A stretch of DNA of 64,000 nt from RYN-111 sp046723735 (lineage in GTDB: Bacteria > Actinomycetota > Actinomycetes > Mycobacteriales > SCTD01). The position numbers and the translations under genes are program-made. The notes beneath the pieces are model-generated. The model saw only the letters and a program-made list of their open reading frames with translations, did not search any database and had not been told where the DNA came from. How positions within the stretch are numbered: the stretch's first letter is position 1; the number at the start of each line of letters is the position of its first letter. The stretch covers positions 14,670 to 78,669 of the forward strand of contig JBKOVB010000088.1 of NCBI GenBank assembly GCA_046723735.1. Reading direction: 5' to 3'. Below, one piece after another: positions 16,537 through 23,916 of the stretch.

Positions 16537-18063
16537 TCAGGCGCGGGCACGCGTCTTGATGCGGTTGGTGAGCTCGGCGACCTGGTTGTAGGTCTGGCGC
16601 CGCTCGGCCATCTGCGCGCGGATCTTGCGGTCGGCGTGGATGACCGTGGTGTGGTCGCGGCCGCCGAACATCTGCCCGATCTTGGGCAGCGACATGTCGG
16701 TCAGCTCGCGGCACAGGTACATGGCGATCTGGCGGGCGGTCACCAGCACCCGGGACCGGGACGAGCCGCAGAGGTCCTCCATCGTGAGGCTGAAGTACTC
16801 CGCGGTGGCGGCCATGATCGTGGCGCCGGTGATCTCGGGGCCTCCGTCAGCCGGGATGAGGTCCTTGAGCACCACCTCGGCGAGGCTGAGGTCGACCGGC
16901 TGCCGGTTGAGGCTCGCGAACGCCGTGACCCGGATCAGGGCACCTTCGAGCTCGCGGATGTTCGTCGCGATCTTGCTGGCGATGAACTCGAGCACGTCCG
17001 GCGGTACGGCGAGGCGGTCGCTCGCGGCCTTCTTGCGGAGGATCGCGATGCGGGTCTCGACGTCCGGCGGCTGGACGTCGGTGATCAGGCCCCACTGGAA
17101 CCGGGTGCGCAGCCGGTCCTCCAGGGTCGACAGCTGCTGCGGCGGCCGGTCGCTCGTGATGACGATCTGCTTGTTCGCGTTGTGCAGCGTGTTGAACGTG
17201 TGGAAGAACTCCTCCTGCGTCCGTTCCTTGTTCTCCAGGAACTGGATGTCGTCGACGAGCAGGACGTCCACGTCGCGGTAGCGGCGCTGGAAGGCGTGCT
17301 GCTTGTCGTCGCGCAGGCTGTTGATGAAGTCGTTGGTGAACTCCTCGGAGCTCACGTAGCGCACCCGCACGCCCGGGAACAGGTGCTGGGCGTAGTGGCC
17401 GATGGCGTGGAGCAGGTGCGTCTTGCCGAGCCCGCTCTCGCCGTACACGAACAGCGGGTTGTAGGCCTTGGCCGGCGCCTCGGCGACGGCGACCGCGGCG
17501 GCGTGCGCGAAGCGGTTCGAAGAGCCGATGACGAAGGTCTCGAACGTGTACTTCGGGTTCAGGCGCGCGGGCTCGACGTCCTTGCCGCGGGCCGGACGGC
17601 TGGCGAGGTCGATCACCTCGGCCATCGGCTCCGGCTGCCGGTCGCGCCCGGTGCCGGGGAGCGCCTCCCCGGGGCCGCCCCCAGGTGCCGGCGCCTCGGC
17701 CGGCAGCTCACTCGAGGGTGGGGGCGCCGCCTCGGTGGGGGCGACCGTGACGGCCACCCGGATCTCGCGTCCGTAGACCGCGGACAGGGCACCGGCCACG
17801 ACCGGCCGCAGCCGGTTCTCGAGCACGTCCTTGGCGAGGTCGTTCGGAGCGGCGAGCAGCACGGTGTCCTCGACGAGCCCGAGCGGGCGGGTGAGGTTGA
17901 CCCAGGCCTTGTGCTGCGGGGACAACGCCCCGTCGGCGAGGCCCGTCATGGCGCGCTGCCAGGCGGTGTCGACCGGGAGCGGCGCGGTGCCGTTGCCTCC
18001 CTCGTCGTCGGCGGCCCCGAGGGTCGCGTCGCCGGTCGGGGGGACAGGGCTGCTGTCGGTCAC
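16537..18063 (-). CDS. dnaA: chromosomal replication initiator DnaA
   Basis: A 508-residue AAA+ initiator. Domain I (~1-95) mediates self-association and helicase contact; a Pro/Ala/Glu-rich linker (domain II, ~110-160) follows; domain III has Walker A GESGLGKTH at ~208-216 and Walker B VDVLLVDDIQFLE; domain IV carries the DNA-binding signature ending GGRDHTTVIHADRKI. The GTG at 18063 (VTDSSPVPP) is preferred; an in-frame ATG at 18120 would add 19 basic residues and a better family-like start is not evident there. Four 8/9 or 9/9 DnaA boxes lie upstream, consistent with autoregulation. Confidence 0.96.
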   Translation of the reverse strand: MTDSSPVPPTGDATLGAADDEGGNGTAPLPVDTAWQRAMTGLADGALSPQHKAWVNLTRPLGLVEDTVLLAAPNDLAKDVLENRLRPVVAGALSAVYGREIRVAVTVAPTEAAPPPSSELPAEAPAPGGGPGEALPGTGRDRQPEPMAEVIDLASRPARGKDVEPARLNPKYTFETFVIGSSNRFAHAAAVAVAEAPAKAYNPLFVYGESGLGKTHLLHAIGHYAQHLFPGVRVRYVSSEEFTNDFINSLRDDKQHAFQRRYRDVDVLLVDDIQFLENKERTQEEFFHTFNTLHNANKQIVITSDRPPQQLSTLEDRLRTRFQWGLITDVQPPDVETRIAILRKKAASDRLAVPPDVLEFIASKIATNIRELEGALIRVTAFASLNRQPVDLSLAEVVLKDLIPADGGPEITGATIMAATAEYFSLTMEDLCGSSRSRVLVTARQIAMYLCRELTDMSLPKIGQMFGGRDHTTVIHADRKIRAQMAERRQTYNQVAELTNRIKTRARA

Positions 18064-18174
18064 GCGGGCTCTCTTCGCGTCGGGTGCACGGCCCGACGTG
18101 AGGCCCGAGGTGGGTCGCACGGCGGACGCGCGCCGGTCAGGCGGCGGTCCGGTGCTGGGGACCGGACAAGATCA

Positions 18175-18207
18175 CTGTCCACACGGTTGTCCACAAGTTG
18201 TGGACAA
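18175..18207. promoter_or_regulatory. DnaA box cluster upstream of dnaA
   Basis: Three boxes in 33 bp: CTGTCCACA (18175-18183, 8/9), TTGTCCACA (18187-18195, 9/9) and the inverted TGTGGACAA (18199-18207, 9/9). The last two form a near-perfect inverted repeat. They lie 112-144 bp upstream of the dnaA GTG, suited to autorepression or origin function. Confidence 0.85.
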
Positions 18208-18403
18208 GAACCCGGACAAACTGTGACCCCGCTCACGCCCCGTGCTCACAATCGGTGGATGACGCTGTGGAAGAAGCGTCGGGCCAGCCGTGCGAGGAGG
18301 GGCCGGGGAGGGAGGGACGTTCCTGGGAAAGGGGGTCGGGGAAGGTCGTCCGGGGTGGTGGCCGGCAGGGACGCTAACAGCCCCGGAGGCCCGGCTGCAA
18401 GGG

Positions 18404-18412
18404 TTGTCCACA
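18404..18412 (+). promoter_or_regulatory. isolated perfect DnaA box
   Basis: TTGTCCACA, 9/9 to the high-GC actinobacterial consensus, ~200 bp from the cluster at 18175-18207 and 235 bp before rpmH. Confidence 0.8.
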
Positions 18413-18646
18413 GGCTGGGGGACCGTCGTACGGCGTGTCGCGGGCCAGGTCCTTGACAGCGCGGCGGTCGACCGCACGGGGCGCGTTTGACCGCTGTGAG
18501 GCCCGTCCGTACCGTGGACAGGTCTGTGCCCCGACCCTGCGCCGTGCGGTGAGTCCCCAGCGAGCCCGCTGAAGCCTCCCCGGACGACGCCGGCGGACCG
18601 GCGCACCCTGACGCCGTCATGACGTCCCCGAGCAGGAGCCCCTCCC

Positions 18647-18784
18647 GTGAGCAAGCGCACCTTCCAGCCGAACAACCGCCGTCGCGCGAAGACGCACGGC
18701 TTCCGGGTGCGTATGTCGACCCGTGCGGGCCGCGCGATCCTCGCGGCGCGTCGGCGCAAGGGTCGCACCGAGCTCTCGGCCTGA
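18647..18784 (+). CDS. rpmH: 50S ribosomal protein L34
   Basis: A 45-residue basic protein starting with GTG at 18647 behind AGCAGGAG. It reads SKRTFQPNNRRRAKTHGFRVR and continues with MSTRAGRAILAARRRKGR, the complete L34 sequence pattern. Divergent from dnaA, it leads the rpmH-rnpA-yidD-yidC-jag run. Only 8 nt separate its stop from the rnpA start. Confidence 0.98.
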   Translation: MSKRTFQPNNRRRAKTHGFRVRMSTRAGRAILAARRRKGRTELSA

Positions 18785-18792
18785 GCCGGCCG

Positions 18793-19140
18793 GTGCTGTC
18801 GGCCGAGCACCGCCTGCGCTCCTCCCGGGAGTTCGCCCAGGTCGTGCGCCAGGGTCGTCGGGCGGGACGTCCCACCCTCGCGGCGCACCTGCTGGTCACC
18901 GACTCCGGGGAGCCGCCGCGTGCCGGTCTCGTCGTGAGCAAGGCGGTCGGCGGCAGCGTCGTCCGCCACCGGGTCGCGCGCCGGCTCCGCCACGTCCTGC
19001 GGTTGCGCGTCCCCGAGCTGCCGGTTGGCAGCCTGCTGGTGGTGCGCGCCCTGCCGGCCGCTGCCACCGCCCCGAGCGCCGGGCTCGGCGCCGACCTCGA
19101 CCTCGCGCTGCACCGCTTGCTCCCTGCGACGGCGCGATGA
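18793..19140 (+). CDS. rnpA: ribonuclease P protein component
   Basis: A 115-residue basic protein that assists the RNase P RNA in maturing tRNA 5' ends. Start is GTG 18793 (VLSAEHRLRSSREFAQVVRQG); the RNR-type region is RAGLVVSKAVGGSVVRHRVARRLRHVLR, a version of the conserved K-x-x-G-x-A-V-x-R-N-x-x-R-R motif. The C-terminal part is Ala/Leu-rich. It overlaps yidD by 4 nt. Confidence 0.95.
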   Translation: MLSAEHRLRSSREFAQVVRQGRRAGRPTLAAHLLVTDSGEPPRAGLVVSKAVGGSVVRHRVARRLRHVLRLRVPELPVGSLLVVRALPAAATAPSAGLGADLDLALHRLLPATAR

Positions 19141-19415
19141 CCGACCTGCTGCGCGCCCTGGTCGGGCTGCCGGCCCGGCTGGTGCTGCTGCTCATCGCCG
19201 GCTACCAGCGCTGGGTGAGCCCGGCGCTGGGCGAGCGCTGCCGGTTCGCGCCGAGCTGCAGCCACTACGCCGCCGACGCGCTGCGCGTGCACGGCCTGCT
19301 GCGCGGCAGCTGGCTCGCCGTACGGCGGGTGGGCCGCTGCCACCCCTGGAACCCCGGCGGATACGACCCGGTCCCCCGCCCCGCTGCTTCACCCCGCCCC
19401 GGAGCCACCTCGTGA
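19137..19415 (+). CDS. yidD: membrane protein insertion efficiency factor YidD
   Basis: A 92-residue protein starting at ATG 19137 and overlapping rnpA by 4 nt. An amphipathic N-terminal helix precedes the family core: GYQRWVSPALGERCRFAPSC then SHYAADAL, LLRGSWLAVRRVGRCHPWNPGG and YDPVP, including the conserved cysteines. The C-terminus is short and Pro-rich. YidD is thought to aid YidC-dependent insertion; the stop overlaps the yidC start by 4 nt, so expression is coupled. Confidence 0.95.
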   Translation: MTDLLRALVGLPARLVLLLIAGYQRWVSPALGERCRFAPSCSHYAADALRVHGLLRGSWLAVRRVGRCHPWNPGGYDPVPRPAASPRPGATS

Positions 19416-20437
19416 ACATCTTCCACGTCCTCGCCGCGCCCGTCGCCTACGTCCTGAAGCAGATCCACGCGGCACTGTCCACGTTCCTGCCCGACGGCAG
19501 CGGCTGGGCGTGGGGCCTGTCGATCGTGCTGCTCACGATCACGGTGCGCATCCTGCTGTTCCCGCTGTTCGTCAAGCAGATCAAGAGCCAGCGGCGCATG
19601 CAGGAGCTCGCGCCCAAGGTCAAGGAGCTGCAGGCCAAGCACAAGGGCGACCGCGAGACGCTCAACGTCGAGCTGATGAAGCTCTACAAGGAGCACGGCA
19701 CCAACCCGATCTCCGGCTGCCTCCCGCTGCTGCTGCAGCTCCCGATCTTCTTCGCGCTGTTCACCGTGATGAACGAGTTCCGGCCGGACAAGAACGGCGA
19801 GTTCCACGGGAAGTACGGCCTGTCCAGCGGGCTGATCGAGCAGGGCGCGCACGCGAAGGTCTTCGGGGCGCCGATTTCGGCGGCCTTCAACAGCTCGTCC
19901 TCGCTGCTGGCCAAGCTCGACGGGCACGCCACCACCGTGAAGATCGTCGCGACGCTGATGATCATCACGATGGGCGCCACGACGTTCTGGACGCAGCGCC
20001 AGATGATGGCTCGCAACGGCGCGCCGGCCGACCCGCAGCAGGCGCAGGTGCAGAAGATCATGCTGTACGTGCTGCCGCTGTCCTTCGCGGTGTTCGGCTT
20101 CAGCTTCCCGATCGGCGTGCTGCTGTACTGGCTCACCACCAACATCTGGTCGATGGGTCAGCAGCACTGGGTCATCGCGCGGATGCCACCGGTCGGAGCC
20201 GGTGTGGTCGCCGGGCAGAAGGCCGCTCCCAAGCCGGACCAGAAGTCGAGCATCCTTGGCTGGCGACGCGCTCCGGCGCCGGCCCCAGCCGAGGGTCCCA
20301 CCGCGCCCACCACCAACCCGGCGCCGACGCCCTCGCCGGCACCTGCCGCCGGCTCCCCCTCTCCCGCCCGTCCGGGTCAGGGCCGCGCCCAGGCCGGCTC
20401 CCGCAAGAACAAGAAGCGCAAGGGCGGACGGCGCTGA
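19412..20437 (+). CDS. yidC: membrane protein insertase YidC (Oxa1 family)
   Basis: A 341-residue insertase from GTG 19412. The core has the usual helices: GWAWGLSIVLLTITVRILLF, PISGCLPLLLQLPIFFALF, a helix near VKIVATLMIITMGATTFW, and VLPLSFAVFGFSFPIGVLLY. A cytoplasmic hairpin (QIKSQRRMQELAPKVKELQ) lies after the first core helix; the groove Arg is in ITVRILL. There is no Gram-negative periplasmic domain. The last ~90 residues are Pro/Ala-rich and end in a very basic tail (SRKNKKRKGGRR), likely to contact ribosomes. Its stop overlaps an upstream in-frame ATG of jag. Confidence 0.96.
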   Translation: MNIFHVLAAPVAYVLKQIHAALSTFLPDGSGWAWGLSIVLLTITVRILLFPLFVKQIKSQRRMQELAPKVKELQAKHKGDRETLNVELMKLYKEHGTNPISGCLPLLLQLPIFFALFTVMNEFRPDKNGEFHGKYGLSSGLIEQGAHAKVFGAPISAAFNSSSSLLAKLDGHATTVKIVATLMIITMGATTFWTQRQMMARNGAPADPQQAQVQKIMLYVLPLSFAVFGFSFPIGVLLYWLTTNIWSMGQQHWVIARMPPVGAGVVAGQKAAPKPDQKSSILGWRRAPAPAPAEGPTAPTTNPAPTPSPAPAAGSPSPARPGQGRAQAGSRKNKKRKGGRR

Positions 20438-20481
20438 TGACGCCGGACGGACCCACCCCTCGTCGTACGAAGGAACTGCAC

Positions 20482-20976
20482 GTGACCGAGAACGAGACCA
20501 CCGCCGACCCGGGCACCGACCTGCTGGTCCGGGAGGGCGACATCGCCGGCGACTACCTCGAGCGGCTGCTCGACATCGCCGACGTCGACGGCGACATCGA
20601 CATGGACGTCGAGGGCAACCGCGCCGTCGTCGCGATCGTCGGCGACGGCCTCGACGCGCTCGTCGGCCCGCACGGGCAGACGCTCGAGGCGCTGCAGGAG
20701 CTCACGCGGCTGGCGGTGGTGCAGCAGACCGGCGTGCGCAGCCGCCTCATGCTGGACATCGGCGGGTACCGGGCGCGCCGCAAGGTCGAGCTCACCGACA
20801 TCGGCACCCGCACCGCCAAGCGCGTCCTCGAGGAGGGGGCGCCGGTGACGCTCGCCCCGATGACGCCGTTCGAGCGCAAGATCGTGCACGACGCGGTGGC
20901 TGCCGTCGAGGGGGTCCACTCCGAGTCCGAGGGCGTGGAGCCCGAGCGCCGCGTCGTCGTGCTGCCGGGCGAGTAA
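20482..20976 (+). CDS. jag: Jag/KhpB-type RNA-binding protein (KH-R3H)
   Basis: A 164-residue protein with a KH domain (GDIDMDVEGNRAVVAIVGDG, LVGPHGQTLEALQELTRLAV) followed by an R3H domain (TAKRVLEEGAPVTLAPMTPFERKIVHDAVA). It lacks the N-terminal Jag_N domain, as usual in actinobacteria. The GTG at 20482 has GAAGGA 8 nt upstream and is preferred; an in-frame ATG at 20437 overlapping the yidC stop would add 15 residues. It is a likely post-transcriptional regulator of growth and division genes, encoded with yidC. Confidence 0.92.
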   Translation: MTENETTADPGTDLLVREGDIAGDYLERLLDIADVDGDIDMDVEGNRAVVAIVGDGLDALVGPHGQTLEALQELTRLAVVQQTGVRSRLMLDIGGYRARRKVELTDIGTRTAKRVLEEGAPVTLAPMTPFERKIVHDAVAAVEGVHSESEGVEPERRVVVLPGE

Positions 20977-20985
20977 GGGTCGCCC

Positions 20986-21696
20986 ATGAGCGCACGAGCG
21001 GGTTCGCTCGGCGAGCGGGCACCGGAGCGAAGCGCGTCGTCGCTCGTCGCGCCGCCGCCGGCTGCGGCGATCGAGGTCTTCGGTGCGGCGCTGCCGCGGC
21101 TCGAGGCCTACGCCGCGCTGCTCGCCGGCGCCGGGACCGAGCGCGGGCTGCTCGGTCCTCGGGAGGTGCCCCGGCTGTGGGAGCGGCACCTGCTCAACTG
21201 CGCCGGCCTGTCCGAGCTCGTCGCGGACGGCGAGGTCGTGCTCGACCTGGGCTCCGGCGCCGGCCTGCCCGGCCTCGTGCTCGCACTGATGCGGCCCGAG
21301 GTGCAGGTGGTGCTGGTGGAGTCGCTGCAGCGGCGCGCCCAGTTCCTGTCGGAGGCGGTGGAGGCGTTGGGGCTGCGCAGCACCGTCGTACGGCGGGCGC
21401 GCGCCGAGGAGCTGCACGGGAAGGTGGAGGTGGACGTCGTGACCGCCCGCGCCGTCGCCCCCGTCGACCGGCTCGCCGGCTGGGCTCTGCCGCTGCTTCG
21501 GCCAGGCGGCCGGATGCTTGCGCTGAAGGGTGAGCAGGCCCAGGCCGAGCTCGACCAGGCCCGTCCCGCGCTGGTCCGCCTCGGTGCGGTGTCCGCCGAG
21601 GTCGTGGAGGTCGGTGCGGCCACGCTGCACACGTCCGCGAGGATCGTCGTCGTCGAGGCCGGCCGGTCTCGCTCCCCCAGGAAGGCTCGTCGTTGA
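20986..21696 (+). CDS. rsmG: 16S rRNA m7G527 methyltransferase RsmG
   Basis: A 236-residue SAM-dependent methyltransferase modifying 16S rRNA G527; loss gives low-level streptomycin resistance in many bacteria. The SAM-binding motif is VVLDLGSGAGLPGLVLAL; also seen are WERHLLNC near residue 65 and TARAVAPVDRLAGWALPLLRPGG. The N-terminal ~25 residues are extra. Its TGA overlaps the TTG start of parA by 4 nt. Confidence 0.95.
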   Translation: MSARAGSLGERAPERSASSLVAPPPAAAIEVFGAALPRLEAYAALLAGAGTERGLLGPREVPRLWERHLLNCAGLSELVADGEVVLDLGSGAGLPGLVLALMRPEVQVVLVESLQRRAQFLSEAVEALGLRSTVVRRARAEELHGKVEVDVVTARAVAPVDRLAGWALPLLRPGGRMLALKGEQAQAELDQARPALVRLGAVSAEVVEVGAATLHTSARIVVVEAGRSRSPRKARR

Positions 21697-22688
21697 CTGA
21701 GTTCCCCCTTGCGTCCGGCCTGGGGAGCCCGGAGGGTGTCCAGGTGCCCGGACGCAACGACGTGACGGCGGCCCCGGCCGACCGGCTCCGCGAAGCGCTG
21801 CGCGAGAGCGCCGCCGACACCCCCATCGGCGAGCAGGCAGCCGCCGCCGTTCGGGTCCGCAGCGGCAACGAGGTGTTCCCGAAGCCGGCCTCCCGCCGCG
21901 TCATCACCGTCGCCAACCAGAAGGGCGGCGTCGGCAAGACCACCTCGACCGTCAACCTCGCCGTGTCGCTGGCGCTGCACGGCGCCACTGTGCTCGTCGT
22001 GGACCTCGACCCGCAGGGCAACGCCTCGACCGCGCTCGGGGTGGAGCACCACAGCGGGGTGCCGGACGTCTACGACGTGCTGGTCAACGGCTCCGCGATC
22101 GCCGACGTCGTGCAGGAGGCGGCCGGGGTGCCGCGGCTGCGGTGCGTGCCCGCGACCATCGACCTGGCGGGTGCGGAGATCGAGCTCGTGTCGCTGGTGG
22201 CGCGCGAGTCGCGCCTGCAGCGGGCGATCGAGAGCTACTGCGCCGGACCCGGTGCGGACGTCGACTACGTCCTCGTCGACTGCCCGCCCTCGCTCGGCCT
22301 GCTCACCGTGAACGCGATGGTCGCCACCCAGGAGGTGCTCATCCCGATCCAGTGCGAGTACTACGCGCTGGAGGGGCTCGGCCAGCTGCTGCGCACGATC
22401 GACATGGTCAAGGCGCACCTGAACCCGAGCCTCGCGGTGTCGACGATCCTGCTGACGATGTACGACGCGCGCACCCGGCTCGCGGACCAGGTGGCCGACG
22501 AGGTCCGCGGCCACTTCGGTGACGTGGTGCTGCGCACCACCATCCCGCGGTCGGTCCGGGTCTCCGAGGCGCCCGGGTACGGCCAGTCCGTGGTCACGTA
22601 CGACCCCGGGTCGCGTGGGGCGATGGCGTACGTCGACGCCGCGCGCGAGCTCGCCGTGCGGGGCGCCGCGCCGGAGGCACAGGCGTGA
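21693..22688 (+). CDS. parA: chromosome partitioning ATPase ParA (Soj)
   Basis: A 331-residue deviant Walker ATPase that moves ParB-parS complexes. The deviant Walker A is KGGVGKTT at residues 77-84; VVDLDPQGNAS is the switch region; YVLVDCPPSLG is Walker B. A ~65-residue N-terminal extension precedes the core. Translation starts at TTG 21693, supported by AGGAAGG 8 nt upstream and overlap with the rsmG stop; no better ATG or GTG is present before the core. The stop overlaps parB by 4 nt, giving a parAB operon. Confidence 0.96.
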   Translation: MTEFPLASGLGSPEGVQVPGRNDVTAAPADRLREALRESAADTPIGEQAAAAVRVRSGNEVFPKPASRRVITVANQKGGVGKTTSTVNLAVSLALHGATVLVVDLDPQGNASTALGVEHHSGVPDVYDVLVNGSAIADVVQEAAGVPRLRCVPATIDLAGAEIELVSLVARESRLQRAIESYCAGPGADVDYVLVDCPPSLGLLTVNAMVATQEVLIPIQCEYYALEGLGQLLRTIDMVKAHLNPSLAVSTILLTMYDARTRLADQVADEVRGHFGDVVLRTTIPRSVRVSEAPGYGQSVVTYDPGSRGAMAYVDAARELAVRGAAPEAQA

Positions 22689-23614
22689 CCGCCCCTGGTA
22701 AGCGTGGCGGCCTCGGACGCGGCCTCGGAGCGCTCATCCCGCAGGGGCCGGCGGTCGACACCGCCCCGGCGCCCGTCCCGGCCGCCGCCGGCGCGACGCC
22801 GCTCGCCCCGGTGGCGGGTGCGCACTTCGCGGAGCTGCCGGTGGACGCGATCGCGCCGAACGCGGTGAACCCGCGGACCGTCTTCGACGCCGACGAGCTC
22901 GCCGAGCTGGTCGGGTCGATCAAGACCGTGGGGCTGCTGCAGCCCGTCGTGGTGCGCCCGCTGGCGGACGAGCGGTACGAGCTGATCATGGGCGAGCGGC
23001 GCTGGCGCGCCGCGCAGGAGGCCGGGCTCAGCACCATCCCGGCGATCGTGCGGGAGACGCCCGACGATGCGATGCTGCGGGACGCCCTGCTGGAGAACTT
23101 GCACCGCAGCCAGCTCAACCCGCTCGAGGAGGCCGCGGCCTACAGCCAGCTGCTGAAGGACTTCGGGGCGACGCACGAAGAGCTCGCGTCCCGCATCCAC
23201 CGTTCCCGGCCGCAGATCACGAACACGCTGCGGCTGCTGAACCTGCCGCCCTCGGTGCAGGCCAAGGTCGCCGCGGGCGTCCTGTCGGCCGGGCACGCGA
23301 AGGCGATCCTCGGGCTGCCGACGGCGGAGGCGATGGAGGCCATGGCCCACCGGGTCGTGGCCGAGGGCCTGTCCGTGCGCTCGACCGAGGAGGCCGTCGC
23401 ACTCGCATCCGCGGAGGCGCCCGCCCGGAAGAAGGGCGCGGCCGGCAAGCGGCTGGTGCCCGAGGAGGCGCGGGAGGTCGCGGACCGGCTGTCGGACCGG
23501 CTCGAGACCCGCGTCAAGGTGGACGTCGGCCGGTCCAAGGGGAAGATCACGATCGAGTTCGCGACACTCGAGGACCTGGGGCGGATCGCCGCGATCGTGG
23601 AGGGCCGAGCGTAA
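22685..23614 (+). CDS. parB: chromosome partitioning protein ParB (Spo0J)
   Basis: A 309-residue CTP-dependent DNA clamp that loads at parS and spreads. N-terminal KRGGLGRGLGALIP is the ParA-contact segment; the CTPase/ParB box includes NPRTVFDADELAELVGSIK, GLLQPVVVRP, ELIMGERRWRAAQEA and ENLHRSQLNPLEEA; the helix-turn-helix follows (ATHEELASRIHRSRPQITNTLRLL); the C-terminal dimer domain ends the protein. GTG start at 22685. Two parS sites are found between gyrB and gyrA. Confidence 0.97.
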   Translation: MTAPGKRGGLGRGLGALIPQGPAVDTAPAPVPAAAGATPLAPVAGAHFAELPVDAIAPNAVNPRTVFDADELAELVGSIKTVGLLQPVVVRPLADERYELIMGERRWRAAQEAGLSTIPAIVRETPDDAMLRDALLENLHRSQLNPLEEAAAYSQLLKDFGATHEELASRIHRSRPQITNTLRLLNLPPSVQAKVAAGVLSAGHAKAILGLPTAEAMEAMAHRVVAEGLSVRSTEEAVALASAEAPARKKGAAGKRLVPEEAREVADRLSDRLETRVKVDVGRSKGKITIEFATLEDLGRIAAIVEGRA

Positions 23615-23916
23615 GTCCTCGGTCGCGCGGACAAGGCGCGCGCCCCGCGAGTGTGGCCGATACTGCGTCCGTGCCCGAGGACGCGCGGCCGCTTGTCATC
23701 CGCGCACAGCTCCCCGAGCCGTGCGCGATGGGCAGCGGCGCGGGCCTGCAGCCGCGACAGCTCGGCCTCGAGCCCGGCGATGGCCACTTCCCGTCGTACG
23801 GCGTCGAGCCGCAGCGCCTCCTCGTGGGCGCCTTCGACGGTGAGCTCGTGCATGAAGTGATCTTAGGTGAAGGGACTCGAACGCACAAGCGAGACATGTG
23901 GAAAAGTCTTTTGTTC
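23615..23916. other. parB / CoA-transferase spacer, with a doubtful minus-strand coding stretch
   Basis: A 302-bp gap between convergent genes. From an ATG at 23853 the minus strand reads a high-GC3, coiled-coil-like stretch (HEEALRLDAVRREVAIAG, AELSRLQARAAAHRARLG), but the frame has no stop before parB and continues antisense through it to 23140, so it is not called as a gene. 23870-23925 is the AT-richest part. No terminator hairpin with a T-run is visible. Confidence 0.3.

Larger units (their letters stand above)
18064..18646. other. dnaA-rpmH intergenic region, candidate oriC segment
   Basis: A 583-bp divergent spacer containing the strongest DnaA boxes of the window. It must carry the dnaA promoter (minus) and the rpmH promoter (plus). 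A TTGACA at 18453-18458 is a possible rpmH -35 but no good -10 follows at 16-18 bp. No ORF here has convincing coding character. The 18290-18380 part is strongly G-rich on the plus strand. Confidence 0.55.

Noticed and set aside
18453..18458. TTGACA as an rpmH -35 element
   Set aside because: No acceptable -10 hexamer occurs 16-18 bp downstream, so a promoter was not called.
23872..23905. GGGACTCGAACG on the plus strand resembles the T-arm of a minus-strand tRNA
   Set aside because: The stem bases do not pair (C52-C62 clash) and no anticodon or acceptor arm can be drawn around it.
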